From assembly GCF_000308815.1 (NCBI RefSeq), contig NZ_BAFX01000124.1, positions 124,001-188,000 on the forward strand: 64,000 nucleotides of DNA. The letters are read 5' to 3'. Positions 8,737 through 17,344 of this stretch are shown here, piece after piece; positions within the stretch are counted from its first letter, which is position 1; each line of letters opens with the position of its first letter. A model generated the notes under the pieces. It had not been told where the DNA came from. It worked only from the letters and a program-made list of their open reading frames with translations, and made no database searches. Source of the DNA: Nocardia concava NBRC 100430. GTDB taxonomy: Bacteria > Actinomycetota > Actinomycetes > Mycobacteriales > Mycobacteriaceae. Position numbers and translations under genes: made by a program.

Positions 8737-8973
8737 ATGTCGGCCATCTGCCAGGTCACCGGTCGAAAGCCGGGCTTCGGCAAGTCCGTATCGCACTCGC
8801 ACAAGCGGACCAACCGGCGTTGGAACCCCAATATCCAGCGCAAGACCTACTACCTGCCCAGCGAGGACCGGCGGATCACGCTGACCGTCTCGGCCAAGGG
8901 CATCAAGACCATCGACCGCGACGGCATCGAAGCGGTCGTCACTCGCCTGCGGGCGCGCGGCGAGAAGATCTGA
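8737..8973 (+). CDS. rpmB: 50S ribosomal protein L28, zinc-free paralogue
   Basis: A 78-residue L28 ([20 protein letters not shown]). The zinc form has a CxxC at this position; here the second cysteine is threonine (CQVT), and no other cysteines follow, so it is a C- paralogue. Remaining family text is intact ([20 protein letters not shown]). The ATG at 8737 has a ribosome-binding site GGAAGGGA at 8723-8730; the GTG at 8731 is too close to it. First gene of the right-hand arm rpmB-rpmG-rpsN-rpsR, the same order known for the Zur-controlled C- operon of mycobacteria. Confidence 0.95.
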   Translation: MSAICQVTGRKPGFGKSVSHSHKRTNRRWNPNIQRKTYYLPSEDRRITLTVSAKGIKTIDRDGIEAVVTRLRARGEKI

Positions 8974-8984
8974 AAGGGAAGAAG

Positions 8985-9155
8985 ATGGCCTCGAAATCGA
9001 CCGACATCCGGCCCGTCATCAAGCTGAAGTCCACGGCCGGGACCGGCTACACCTACGTCACCCGCAAGAACCGGCGCAACGATCCCGACCGGATGGTCCT
9101 GAAGAAGTACGACCCGGTCGCCCGCAAGCACGTCGACTTCCGCGAGGACCGCTGA
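8985..9155 (+). CDS. rpmG: 50S ribosomal protein L33, zinc-free paralogue
   Basis: A 56-residue L33: [20 protein letters not shown], then [24 protein letters not shown]. It has no cysteine, whereas zinc L33 has two cysteine pairs, so it is the C- form. Preceded by GAAAGGGAAG, 11 bases after the rpmB stop, and followed by rpsN 22 bases later. It would replace the zinc-bound copy in the 50S subunit near the tRNA exit site during zinc limitation. Confidence 0.94.
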   Translation: MASKSTDIRPVIKLKSTAGTGYTYVTRKNRRNDPDRMVLKKYDPVARKHVDFREDR

Positions 9156-9177
9156 CCCCTCCGGGAGGAGCAACGAT

Positions 9178-9483
9178 ATGGCGAAGAAGTCGAAGATCGT
9201 CAAGAACGAAGAGCGCAAACTGATCGTCGCCCGCTACGCCGAACGGCGAGCGGAACTGAAGGAGATCATCCGCAAAACGACCAGCAGCGACACCGATCGG
9301 GCGGCCGCGCAGACCGCCTTGGCCAAGCTGCCGCGCGATGCCAGTCCGGTACGATTGCGCAATCGGGACGCCGCGGACGGACGCCCGCGTGGTCATCTCC
9401 GAAAGTTCGGTCTCTCGCGTGTGCGAGTACGCGCGATGGCCCATCGAGGTGAACTGCCCGGTGTGCACAAATCGAGTTGGTAA
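9178..9483 (+). CDS. rpsN: 30S ribosomal protein S14, zinc-free long form
   Basis: A 101-residue S14 of the long, cysteine-free type ([21 protein letters not shown]-terminal [20 protein letters not shown]). Zinc-dependent S14 is about 61 residues and carries two CxxC motifs, so the length and lack of cysteine both identify this as the alternative C- protein. Ribosome-binding site GGGAGGAG (9162-9169 region) precedes the ATG. Third gene of the zinc-starvation operon. Confidence 0.95.
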   Translation: MAKKSKIVKNEERKLIVARYAERRAELKEIIRKTTSSDTDRAAAQTALAKLPRDASPVRLRNRDAADGRPRGHLRKFGLSRVRVRAMAHRGELPGVHKSSW

Positions 9484-9515
9484 GCATCCACGATTCGTGA
9501 GTGAGGAACGCTGAC

Positions 9516-9770
9516 ATGGCAGTGAAGCGAGCACCGTCGAAGAAGGTCCGTGCCGAGCAGGCCCGTCGCCCGAAGAAGAACCCCCTGATCGCCGCGGGCA
9601 TCGAGACCGTCGACTACAAGGACGTGAACCTGCTGCGCACGTTCATCTCCGACCGCGGCAAGATCCGCTCGCGTCGCGTGACGGGCCTGACCCCGCAGCA
9701 GCAGCGCCAGGTGGCGGTGGCGGTGAAGAACGCCCGTGAGATGGCACTGCTTCCGTTCACGAGCCGGTAG
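9516..9770 (+). CDS. rpsR: 30S ribosomal protein S18, zinc-free paralogue
   Basis: An 84-residue S18 ([20 protein letters not shown]), with the usual core [50 protein letters not shown]. The CxxC found near the N-terminus of zinc-binding S18 is absent. Start at the ATG 9516 rather than 9501 because of the family N-terminus and the GTGAGGAACG upstream. Last gene of the right arm; a tandem set of small hairpins and a strong terminator follow. Confidence 0.95.
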   Translation: MAVKRAPSKKVRAEQARRPKKNPLIAAGIETVDYKDVNLLRTFISDRGKIRSRRVTGLTPQQQRQVAVAVKNAREMALLPFTSR

Positions 9771-9882
9771 CTCACACACTTTCGCCGGGCGAAATACCTA
9801 GAGTTGAAACAACTCTCGTAGCTCTCAGGGGTTCCCCCTGAAACCCCGACAGTGGCGGAGCGCTACCCACCCACCCAAACAT

Positions 9883-9916
9883 GAAGCCCCCGAGTGCTTT
9901 TGCACTCGGGGGCTTC
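9883..9916. terminator. Bidirectional terminator between rpsR and lectin gene
   Basis: Perfect 15-base-pair stem GAAGCCCCCGAGTGC / GCACTCGGGGGCTTC with a TTTT loop and a short T-rich flank. It can end both the rightward ribosomal operon and the leftward lectin gene. Two smaller 7-bp hairpins lie before it (9800-9816 and 9825-9841). Confidence 0.88.
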
Positions 9917-9945
9917 ATTTCTCGCATGCGTAGCGAAGCTGCGCC

Positions 9946-10509
9946 TTACGGGATGGTCAGGACCTGGCCCGGGTTGATGGCATCCGGGTTGTCGATGCCG
10001 GAGGCGTTGGCGATCTCCTGGTAGCGGTTGCCGTCGCCGTAGAAGCGCTCGGCGATCGCCCACAGGGTGTCACCCGGCTCGACGGTGTAGGTCTGGGCGG
10101 CCGGCGGCGGCGGGGGCACGTCCTCGACGACCGCGGCGGCCTCGGTCTGGACCGGCTCCGGTGCGGGCAGCGGGTTGTCGGTGTTGGTCTCGGAGGACCA
10201 CAGCGCGCTGCCGTCCTTGCCGTACAGCACGACATTGCGGTCGGCCTGGACGACCAGACGGTCCGCGTCCTTGCCGTTGGTCTCGGTGGACCAGGCGGCG
10301 CCGTCACCCTTGTAGAGCACGAGGTTGCCGTCGTCTTGCAGGGCCAGCCGCTCGACGCCCTGGCCGTGGGTCAGGGTCGACCACACGACGTTGCCATCCG
10401 GCTCCGAGAGCACCAGATTGCCATCGGGTTGCAGCGCGAGGGTGTAGGCACCACCCGTCAGCGACTCCCCAGCCTTGAGTTCTTCTCCGACCCTCAATGT
10501 GTCGCCCAC
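9946..10509 (-). CDS. Bulb-type (B-lectin) mannose-binding domain fused to LysM
   Basis: A 187-residue two-domain protein. Residues 1-112 form a bulb-type lectin beta-prism with three QxDxNxVxY-type sugar sites: QPDGNLVLS (last Tyr lost), QDDGNLVLY and QADRNVVLY. A Pro/Ala/Glu linker (115-140) leads to a C-terminal LysM domain (YTVEPGDTLWAIAERFYGDGNRYQEIANASG...DAINPGQVLTIP) that binds peptidoglycan. No signal peptide is visible at the GTG start, which has an AAAGGA ribosome-binding site 7 bases upstream, so export, if any, is by another route. Such lectin-LysM proteins occur in other actinobacteria; adhesion or bacteriocin-like roles are possible. Confidence 0.9.
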   Translation of the reverse strand: MGDTLRVGEELKAGESLTGGAYTLALQPDGNLVLSEPDGNVVWSTLTHGQGVERLALQDDGNLVLYKGDGAAWSTETNGKDADRLVVQADRNVVLYGKDGSALWSSETNTDNPLPAPEPVQTEAAAVVEDVPPPPPAAQTYTVEPGDTLWAIAERFYGDGNRYQEIANASGIDNPDAINPGQVLTIP

Positions 10510-10724
10510 GGTGTGTCCTTTCGGGAGATGGTGATCATAGGTAAGGCGATGGCACGGAAGTGCATTGGCGCATCTGAATCGAGATTACTCACGTTGCACC
10601 GGTCAGCGCAGGGATACGCGCCGGGTCTGCGAAGATTTCGGCGTGTCGTCGCCAGAAATTCGCCAAAGTAAGGGATCGCGCGCGCGGAACCATCCGACCG
10701 GTCCCTGCCGTTAGGGTGTCAGCC

Positions 10725-11183
10725 ATGACCGGGACAAGGGGACGCCGCCTGATCGCTGCCGCCGCGGCCGCATCGATCGGGCTCGCCGTGACGGGGTGCG
10801 GCGACTCGAAAGACACTGGCGGCCAAGCGAAATCCAGCACCGCCAGCAGCGCGACCAGCACGCCCACCGAGGCACCCAACGGACAATTCGGGCGGCCCTT
10901 CACGGCCGACCCCACCATCGTCAGCCCGCACAGCATCTCGTTCGACAGCTGGACCCGGCTGGCCCCCGACAAGATCGCGGTGAACTTCCAGACCGGCTCG
11001 CCGGAGTGCTACGGCATCGACGCCACCGTCACCGAGACCTCGTCCAGCGTCACCGTGGATCTGAAGTCCGGCACGCTGCCCACCGCGGTCGGCAAGATGT
11101 GCACCATGATCGCCGTATTCGGCACGCTGGAGATCCCGTTGAAGGCCCCGCTGGGTGATCGAAAAGTACTGAGCGCCAAATAG
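10725..11183 (+). CDS. Small secreted lipoprotein, hypothetical
   Basis: A 152-residue lipoprotein. The N-terminus has a basic start (GTRGRRLIAAAAAAS), a hydrophobic core and a lipobox LAVTGC, so the cysteine would be lipidated and the protein anchored outside the membrane. A Ser/Thr/Ala-rich linker follows (residues 25-48), then a compact domain with two further cysteines (SPECYGIDATV and GKMCTMIAVFG) that may pair. Similar proteins are common in Nocardia and mycobacteria without known function. An in-frame GTG at 10716 would add three residues. Divergent from the lectin gene across a 215-base gap. Confidence 0.82.
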   Translation: MTGTRGRRLIAAAAAASIGLAVTGCGDSKDTGGQAKSSTASSATSTPTEAPNGQFGRPFTADPTIVSPHSISFDSWTRLAPDKIAVNFQTGSPECYGIDATVTETSSSVTVDLKSGTLPTAVGKMCTMIAVFGTLEIPLKAPLGDRKVLSAK

Positions 11184-11194
11184 ATATCGCGATG

Positions 11195-11236
11195 CACGAA
11201 GGGTGCGGATCGCCGTCGCGATCCGCACCCTTCGTG
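11195..11236. terminator. Bidirectional terminator between lipoprotein gene and purH
   Basis: A 19-base-pair perfect stem (CACGAAGGGTGCGGATCGC and its complement) with a four-base loop, between the ends of the lipoprotein gene and purH. No U-tract on either side, as usual for actinobacterial hairpins. Confidence 0.85.
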
Positions 11237-11276
11237 AATGACGTTGTGCCGCTTGCTCAGTGAGCTGTGACCTTGC

Positions 11277-12852
11277 TCAGTGAGCGAAGTGGCGCGACCC
11301 CGTCAGGTACAGCGTGACCCCGGCCTCGCGGCACAGGTCGATGGTGTCCTTGTCGCGGATCGAACCGCCCGGATGCACGATGGCGCGCACGCCCGCGGCG
11401 ACCAGGATCTGCGGACCGTCCGAGAACGGGAAGAACGCGTCGGACGCGGCCACCGAGCCCTTGGCCCGATCCCCGGCCCGCTCCACCGCCAGCTTGCAGG
11501 AGTCGACCCGGTTGACCTGGCCCATGCCGACACCCACGGCCGCGCCCTCGTCGGCCAGCAGGATGGCGTTCGACTTCACGGCCCGGCAAGCGCGCCAGGC
11601 GAATTCGAGATCGCGCAGGGTGGCCTCGTCAGCGGCCTCACCGGCGGCGAGGGTCCAGTTGGCGGCGCTGTCGCCATCGGCGTCGAGGATGTCGCGGTCC
11701 TGCAGCAGCACGCCGCCGCTGACCGGGCGCAGCTCCGCGCCCTTGCGCTGGGCGGGCTGGGCCACCAGCACGCGGACATTCTTCTTGCGCTGCAGCACTT
11801 CCACCGCGCCGTTGGCGTAGCCCGGGGCCACGATGACCTCGGTGAAGATGTCGGCGACCTGCTCGGCCATCTCGACGGAGACCTCACGGTTGGCCGCGAT
11901 CACGCCGCCGTACGCGGAGACCGGGTCGGTGGCCGTGTGCCTTGCGGTGCGCCTCGGCGATATCCGCGCCGACCGCGATGCCGCACGGGTTGGCGTGCTT
12001 GATGACCGCCACCGCCGGCTCGTCGAAGTCGTAGGCGGCGCGCCAGGCGGCATCGGCGTCGGTGTAGTTGTTGTACGACATCTCCTTGCCGTGCAACTGC
12101 TTCGCCTGCGCCAGCCCGGCCGGACCGGCCTCGTTGACGTAGAGCGCCGCGCCCTGGTGCGGGTTCTCGCCGTAGCGCAGCACGTTCTCGCGGTTCCAGG
12201 TCGCGCCGATCCACGCCGGGAACTTGTCCGCCGCTTCGGTTTCCGGAGCGACGGCCGGGACGGCGACGCTGGTCATCCAGCTGGCGACGGCCACATCGTA
12301 GGTGGCGGTGTGCTGGAAGGCCTTGGCGGCCAACGCGGTCCGCTGCGGCAGGGTGAAACCGCCCTGCTGCACGGCCGCGATCACCTCGGCATAGTCGCCG
12401 GTGTTCACGACCACCGCGACCGACGGGTGGTTCTTGGCGGCGGCGCGCACCATGGACGGCCCGCCGATGTCGATCTGCTCCACGCACTCGTCGACGCTCG
12501 CACCCGAGGCGACGGTCTGGGTGAACGGGTACAGGTTCACCACGACGAGCTGGAACGCCTCGACCCCGAGCTCGACGAGCTGGTCGACGTGCTCCTCCTT
12601 GCGGGTGTCGGCCAGGATGCCGGCGTGCACGCGCGGGTGCAGGGTCTTGACGCGACCGTCGAGGGTCTCCGGGAAACCGGTCAGGTCCTCGACCTTGGTG
12701 ACCGGGATGCCGGCCTCGGCGATCTTGTTGGCGGTGGATCCGGTCGAGACCAGCTCCACGCCCGCCTGATGCAGGCCTTGGGCCAGTTCGATCAGACCGG
12801 TCTTGTCGTAGACGCTTACGAGGGCCCGCTTGATCGGCTTGCGTTCACTCAC
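11277..12852 (-). pseudogene. purH: purH, IMP cyclohydrolase/AICAR formyltransferase, interrupted by a one-base frameshift
   Basis: Bifunctional enzyme of the last two steps of purine synthesis. The first part (12852 down to about 11935) has the MGS-like cyclohydrolase domain ([30 protein letters not shown]) and the start of the AICAR transformylase domain ([14 protein letters not shown]). The reading frame then shifts: after AEAHRKAH it goes to GHRPGL, while the expected [18 protein letters not shown] continues in another frame to 11277. The cause is one extra base in a CC pair at 11933-11934. The rest is intact to the end TGSRHFAH. As purH is normally single-copy and needed for growth without purines, a sequencing error is more likely than true loss. 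GTG start overlaps the purN stop (GTGA). Confidence 0.9.
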
Positions 12853-13451
12853 CGGAGAACTCGCTCATCTGGGATAACTGCCTTTCGTCCATCGGAGACA
12901 ATGCCTCGGGTAGCGACGGCGGCGACGACCTCCGCCAGCAACCGCCGCTCCACGACCTTGATGCGCTCGTGCAGGCTGTCCTCGTCGTCGTCGGGCAGCA
13001 CGGTGACCGCCTCCTGCGCGAGGATCGGCCCGGTGTCCACACCCGAATCGACCAGGTGCACGGTCGAACCCGTGACCCGGACGCCGTAGGCGAGCGCGTC
13101 CCGCACCCCGTGCGCGCCCGGGAACGCGGGCAGCAGCGCGGGATGGGTATTGATGATGCGACCGCCGAAGCGGTCCATGAACGTGGGCCCGAGGATCTTC
13201 ATGAAGCCCGCGGAGACCACCAGATCGGGCTCGAACGCGGCGACGATCTCGGTCAGTGCGACATCCCATTCGGCGCGGTTCGCGAACTCGCCCAGCGCGA
13301 CCTTGAACGAGGAGACGTCGAAGGCCTCCGCGTGCTCGACGGCGGGGCAGTCACGATCCACTCCGACGGCGACGACCTGCGCCGGATAGCCCGGCGTCCG
13401 GGTCGCCTCGAGCAGTGAACGCAGCAGAGATCCGGTGCCGGAGGCCAGCAC
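12849..13451 (-). CDS. purN: Phosphoribosylglycinamide formyltransferase (GART)
   Basis: Transfers a formyl group from 10-formyl-THF to GAR in purine synthesis. The Rossmann-like N-terminus ([16 protein letters not shown]) binds phosphate; the catalytic set is visible as N and H in [21 protein letters not shown] and D in [15 protein letters not shown]. The first available start in frame is a GTG at 13451 that gives M-LASGTG, cutting beta strand 1 short; the frame stays open upstream and encodes strand-like ATVVV, so the true start may be a non-standard codon (for example CTG near 13493). Stop overlaps the purH start by four bases. Same purN-purH order as in mycobacteria. Confidence 0.9.
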   Translation of the reverse strand: MLASGTGSLLRSLLEATRTPGYPAQVVAVGVDRDCPAVEHAEAFDVSSFKVALGEFANRAEWDVALTEIVAAFEPDLVVSAGFMKILGPTFMDRFGGRIINTHPALLPAFPGAHGVRDALAYGVRVTGSTVHLVDSGVDTGPILAQEAVTVLPDDDEDSLHERIKVVERRLLAEVVAAVATRGIVSDGRKAVIPDERVLR

Positions 13452-13584
13452 GACAACGGTCGCGGGCGCGGTCGGCGGCAGCAGCTGGGCGGGCGTGGAC
13501 GTCAGCGCACTACTCCCTGGGTATCGGAGCGGGAAGGGACGGCGGGGCGAATCCGCCGCCTAAAGAGTAACTATCGCCCGATTG

Positions 13585-15090
13585 CTACTTGTCCGGCAGG
13601 TCGCCTTCTACCACTTCCGCGTCCACGATGTCGGAGTTCTCGACGGATTTCACACCGGCCGCGGCGACGTCCTCGTCCTGGTCCTCGACCAGTTCGGCCT
13701 CCAGCGCGCCGTCCAGATCGGACTCGTCGTACCAGCCTCCGGTCGCGGCGCGCGCGGTCTCGTCGTCCTCGTCCTCGTCCTCGTATTCGTCGTCGTAGTA
13801 GTCGTCGTCCTCGTAGTAGTACTCGTCGTCGGCGTAGACCTCGTCGTCGTAGTACTCGTCATGGGCGAGCACCGCCGGACCGCCGAACCACCGCGCGCCC
13901 ACCATGCCGACGTATCCGGCGACGGCCACCCAGACGAAGACCAGCGCCGCGGTCACCAGGGTCGGCGCGATCCGGCCGAACGTCCCGAGCTCGCCCCCGG
14001 CCATCGCGCCGAGCAGCGCCACCGCGACGGCCGCGACCCCGGCGGCGGTCAGCGTCGCCCACGGCGCGGCCGCCCGATCCCGCGACGTACGAGCACAATC
14101 CAGGCCCGCGAGCGCCCCGGCGGCAGCGGGCACCACCAGCAGCGCCAGCCACCACACCGCCACGGGACCCGACGGCACCGCCGCCGTCACCGGCACCGCG
14201 GGCACCGGCGCGCCCTCGATCCGGAACAGGCTCAACGATCCCGGCCCGATCCGCACCTGCCCGCCCGCCAGCACGCTCACCGCGTCGACCGCCACATTCG
14301 GCAGGTAGGCCAGCGAGAGCAGCGTCAAACCCAGTACGCCGAAGACACTTCCGTTGGCGGCTTGGTAGGTGTCGCCGATGCGGGACCAGTGGACCAGGAA
14401 GGACGCGACGGTCGCGACCGCCCCGACCGCCAGCAGCCGGCCGACGGCTGTCATGCCCGCACGGAAACCGGGAACCACCCAGTCCGGCAGGCGAATCGGC
14501 AGCAGATCGGCCAGATCGCGCCAGCGCTGGGACCCGATCCCGACGGCCGCCGCCAGCACGCTGAGACCCAGCACCCAGCCGAACGCAGCCAGGGTGTCGG
14601 GCGGCTGCAATGCCACCACCGCCGAGGCGTCGTCCGCGACCGCCAGGCATACCGCCGTGATGAGCAGCGGCCCACCGACCGCCGCGCCGACGACCCAGCC
14701 CAATTCCTCTGTCTCGCAATCGGGTCCGGCCGCCTCCGCGCTCTCGCGGGCCACCAGCCACAGCATGATCGCGGTCGGCAGGAGCGGCCACAGCCCGATG
14801 CTCGTCTTGCCGATCACCAGCGGAACCTGGTGCACCGCAAGCCAGCTCGCCGCGATCGCCCCCGACGAACCGCTCATCCCGCCGCCCGCCGCGAACAGCG
14901 TGCCGTACACCAGGATGAAGATCACCAGCATGGTGATGGCCGAGGGCCGGGCGGCCACCAGCATCAGCACCCGGGCGCGTTCGGGGGTCAGCGACCCGAA
15001 ACCCCCGCCCCGCCGCCGGACCGGCGGCCGCGGCGACTCCCGTGGATCGGGGTCGCTCAGGCGAGCCAGGGCAGCTTTCGGGGCACTCAT
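13585..15090 (-). CDS. perM: PerM-like integral membrane protein (DUF6350)
   Basis: A 501-residue polytopic membrane protein with about ten hydrophobic helices (for example AITMLVIFILVYGTLFA, VLGLSVLAAAVGIG, LTLLSLAYLPNVAVDAVSVLAG). The LAYLPN text and the position directly before purN-purH match M. tuberculosis PerM (Rv0955), needed for persistence and linked to cell division; that assignment rests on synteny and motif recall. The last 110 residues are cytoplasmic-looking and extremely acidic, including a run built only of D, E and Y with a few other residues (13770-13870). Start chosen at the ATG 15090 (MSAPKAAL); ATG 15111 is an alternative. Confidence 0.85.
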   Translation of the reverse strand: MSAPKAALARLSDPDPRESPRPPVRRRGGGFGSLTPERARVLMLVAARPSAITMLVIFILVYGTLFAAGGGMSGSSGAIAASWLAVHQVPLVIGKTSIGLWPLLPTAIMLWLVARESAEAAGPDCETEELGWVVGAAVGGPLLITAVCLAVADDASAVVALQPPDTLAAFGWVLGLSVLAAAVGIGSQRWRDLADLLPIRLPDWVVPGFRAGMTAVGRLLAVGAVATVASFLVHWSRIGDTYQAANGSVFGVLGLTLLSLAYLPNVAVDAVSVLAGGQVRIGPGSLSLFRIEGAPVPAVPVTAAVPSGPVAVWWLALLVVPAAAGALAGLDCARTSRDRAAAPWATLTAAGVAAVAVALLGAMAGGELGTFGRIAPTLVTAALVFVWVAVAGYVGMVGARWFGGPAVLAHDEYYDDEVYADDEYYYEDDDYYDDEYEDEDEDDETARAATGGWYDESDLDGALEAELVEDQDEDVAAAGVKSVENSDIVDAEVVEGDLPDK

Positions 15091-15164
15091 GGACAACCAG
15101 CGTGGCAGCATCTCGGAAACCGGGGGGTCAGGCGCGCCGGGTGAGAACGGCGGGCGGGCAAAGA

Positions 15165-15198
15165 GAACGGCCCCCGGCAGACACACCGGGGGCCGTTC
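15165..15198 (-). terminator. Terminator after the DUF5336 gene
   Basis: 13-base-pair stem GAACGGCCCCCGG / CCGGGGGCCGTTC with an 8-base loop, placed 13 bases past the DUF5336 stop codon on the minus strand and followed there by TCTTTG. Confidence 0.82.
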
Positions 15199-15210
15199 CC
15201 ACGAACCGAA

Positions 15211-16218
15211 TTACTTGTCGTCCTGGCCCGGACGGAAGGCGCGGGTGGCGTCGGCCGCCGGATCCGCGGCCTGTTCGCCGCCGAAGGGCTGCGCCGGGCG
15301 CTGCGCCTGCTGGCCGCCGAAGTGCTGGGTGGCGTCCGAGCTGCCCGCGGGCTGCGCCGGCTGCTGACCGTACGACGGCTGCTGGCCGTAGCCCGGCTGC
15401 TGCTGGCCGTACGGCTGCTGCGGCTGCTGACCGTAGGTCGGCTGCGAACCCGTGCCGTACCCGGCGGGCTGCTGACCGTACCCGCCCTGCTGACCGTAGG
15501 ACGGCTGCTGCCCGTAGGACTGCTGACCGGCCTGCTGGCCGAACCCGGGCTGCTGCGGCTGCTGGCCGTAACCGCCCTGCTGGCCGAACGAAGGCTGCTG
15601 GTATGACTGCGGCCCGGTGGTGCTGAACGGCTGCTGCGGCTGGCCGTAACCACCCTGCGCCGCAGCCGGTTTCGGCTCCGGAGCCTTGACGATGCCGAGC
15701 TCGAACAGCAGCGCCAGCACGGCCACCACCGCCTGCACGAAGCTCAGGAACAGAATCACCCAGCCACCCCACTTCAGCGTGACGCTGTCGCCGAGGTCGA
15801 AGGAGCTGAACAGGATGCCGAGGAACGCGGCCAGCGAGGCGGCCGCCACCACGGCGGTATTGCCGGCCTGCTTGGGCAGCAGCGACAGGCCCGCCACCAG
15901 ACCGGCCACCAGCAGAATGGTCACCAGCGCGGCCGAACCCGCGTTCTCGAACAGGCTGAAGCTGGTGTCACCGCCCACCCGGGTGCCGCCGATCTCGACG
16001 GACTTGGTGCCGATGTAGGGCGCGAAGCCCAGCAGGAAGTTGATGACGCCGAGCGCGGCGATTCCAACGGTGAGGAAGAAGGGCAGTCCCTTCCCCGCGA
16101 CTGGAGAGGTTCCCGAACCGGCAGCGGGAGCGCCTGCGGGCTGCGAGCCGTATCCGGATGCGGAGGAGGGCGTCGGCTGGGGCGCGTTGAATCCCGAGCC
16201 CCCGGTCGGGTATGACAT
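15211..16218 (-). CDS. DUF5336 membrane protein with YGQQP-repeat tail (Rv0954-like)
   Basis: A 335-residue protein. A Gly/Ser/Pro-rich N-terminus ([15 protein letters not shown]) is followed by four membrane helices (residues 45-180: [73 protein letters not shown]). The last 150 residues are a low-complexity tail of irregular [14 protein letters not shown] repeats. It corresponds in place and design to mycobacterial Rv0954, a 34-kDa antigen homologue proposed to bind the divisome. Start at the ATG 16218 with AGGAG 9 bases upstream, in preference to a more upstream in-frame ATG at 16245. Confidence 0.87.
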   Translation of the reverse strand: MSYPTGGSGFNAPQPTPSSASGYGSQPAGAPAAGSGTSPVAGKGLPFFLTVGIAALGVINFLLGFAPYIGTKSVEIGGTRVGGDTSFSLFENAGSAALVTILLVAGLVAGLSLLPKQAGNTAVVAAASLAAFLGILFSSFDLGDSVTLKWGGWVILFLSFVQAVVAVLALLFELGIVKAPEPKPAAAQGGYGQPQQPFSTTGPQSYQQPSFGQQGGYGQQPQQPGFGQQAGQQSYGQQPSYGQQGGYGQQPAGYGTGSQPTYGQQPQQPYGQQQPGYGQQPSYGQQPAQPAGSSDATQHFGGQQAQRPAQPFGGEQAADPAADATRAFRPGQDDK

Positions 16219-16353
16219 GTCGTCGTCTCCTATCGAGTCGTTCACGAACCTCCACCGACGCTACTGCACTTGACGGTCGGGGGCACCATCTACCACCAGC
16301 CGTGGCCTTACCGCAATACCTGAAATAACGAACGAAAAGTTCCGGGAAATACG

Positions 16354-16393
16354 CACGAAGGCCGCCTGTCGAATTCGACAGGCGGCCTTCGTG
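16354..16393 (-). terminator. Terminator after sucCD
   Basis: 18-base-pair perfect palindromic stem (CACGAAGGCCGCCTGTCG) with an AATT loop, about 20 bases downstream of the sucD stop on the minus strand. Confidence 0.87.
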
Positions 16394-16414
16394 ATCAGCG
16401 TTTCAGCAGCGCAA

Positions 16415-17329
16415 TCAGGCGCTGATGGAAGCCTTTTCGAGGATCTCGCGCGCCAGGGCGGCGGTCTCGGACGGGGTCTTGCCGACCTTCACGCCCGCGG
16501 CCTCGAGGGCGTCCTTCTTGGCCTGGGCGGTACCGGCCGAGCCGGACACGATGGCGCCCGCGTGGCCCATGGTCTTGCCCTCCGGCGCGGTGAAGCCCGC
16601 GACGTAGCCGACGACCGGCTTGGTGACGTTGGCCTGGATGTAGGCCGCGGCCCGCTCCTCGGCGTCGCCGCCGATCTCGCCGATCATGACGATGAGCTTG
16701 GTCTCCGGGTCCTTCTCGAACGCCTCGATGGCGTCGATGTGGGTGGTGCCGATGACCGGGTCGCCGCCGATGCCGATGGCGGTGGAGAAACCGAAGTCCC
16801 GCAGCTCGTACATCATCTGGTAGGTCAGGGTGCCCGACTTGGAGACCAGGCCGATCGGGCCCTTGCCCGCGATGTTGGCCGGGGTGATGCCGACCAGCGA
16901 CTCACCCGGGGTGATGATGCCGGGGCAGTTCGGGCCGATGATGCGGGTCTTGTTGCCCTTCTCCACGTTGTAGGCCCACGCGTAGGCGGTGTCCTGCACC
17001 GGGATGCCCTCGGTGATGACCACGAGCAGCGGGATCTCCGCGTCGATGGCCTCGATGATGGCGTCCTTCGAGAAGGCCGGGGGCACGAAGGCGATGGAGG
17101 TGTCGGCGCCGGTCTTCTCCATGGCCTCGGCCACGGACGCGAACACGGGCAGCTCGACCTCGTTGCCGTCCTTGTCGACGTGCTTGACGGTGGTGCCCGC
17201 CTTGCGCGCGTTGACGCCGCCGACCACGTTGGTGCCGGCCTTCAGCATCAGCGCGGTGTGCTTGGTGCCCTCGCCGCCGGTGATGCCCTGGACGATGACC
17301 TTGTTGTCCTTGTTCAGGAAGATAGACAT
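16415..17329 (-). CDS. sucD: Succinyl-CoA ligase, alpha subunit
   Basis: A 304-residue alpha subunit that carries the CoA-binding fold and the phosphohistidine. It begins [20 protein letters not shown], contains the CoA-binding text [11 protein letters not shown] and the active-site region [28 protein letters not shown], whose His in GHAGA is the phosphorylated residue. [10 protein letters not shown] is also conserved. It forms the TCA-cycle enzyme with SucC, whose gene ends 15 bases upstream, so the two are cotranscribed and a strong terminator follows. Confidence 0.97.
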   Translation of the reverse strand: MSIFLNKDNKVIVQGITGGEGTKHTALMLKAGTNVVGGVNARKAGTTVKHVDKDGNEVELPVFASVAEAMEKTGADTSIAFVPPAFSKDAIIEAIDAEIPLLVVITEGIPVQDTAYAWAYNVEKGNKTRIIGPNCPGIITPGESLVGITPANIAGKGPIGLVSKSGTLTYQMMYELRDFGFSTAIGIGGDPVIGTTHIDAIEAFEKDPETKLIVMIGEIGGDAEERAAAYIQANVTKPVVGYVAGFTAPEGKTMGHAGAIVSGSAGTAQAKKDALEAAGVKVGKTPSETAALAREILEKASISA

Positions 17330-17344
17330 GTTGGTTCGTGTCCT

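Noticed and set aside
11277-12852. Programmed ribosomal frameshift in purH
   Set aside because: No slippery heptamer or downstream structure at the shift, and no precedent in purH; a one-base error or mutation is simpler.
13770-13870. Simple-sequence DNA repeat (GTCGTC/GTAGTA)
   Set aside because: It is coding sequence for the Asp/Glu/Tyr-rich tail of the PerM-like protein, in frame with the rest.
15340-15620. CRISPR-like or satellite repeat
   Set aside because: The repeated CTGCTGGCCGTA units are codons for the YGQQP tail of the DUF5336 protein, irregular in length and without spacers.
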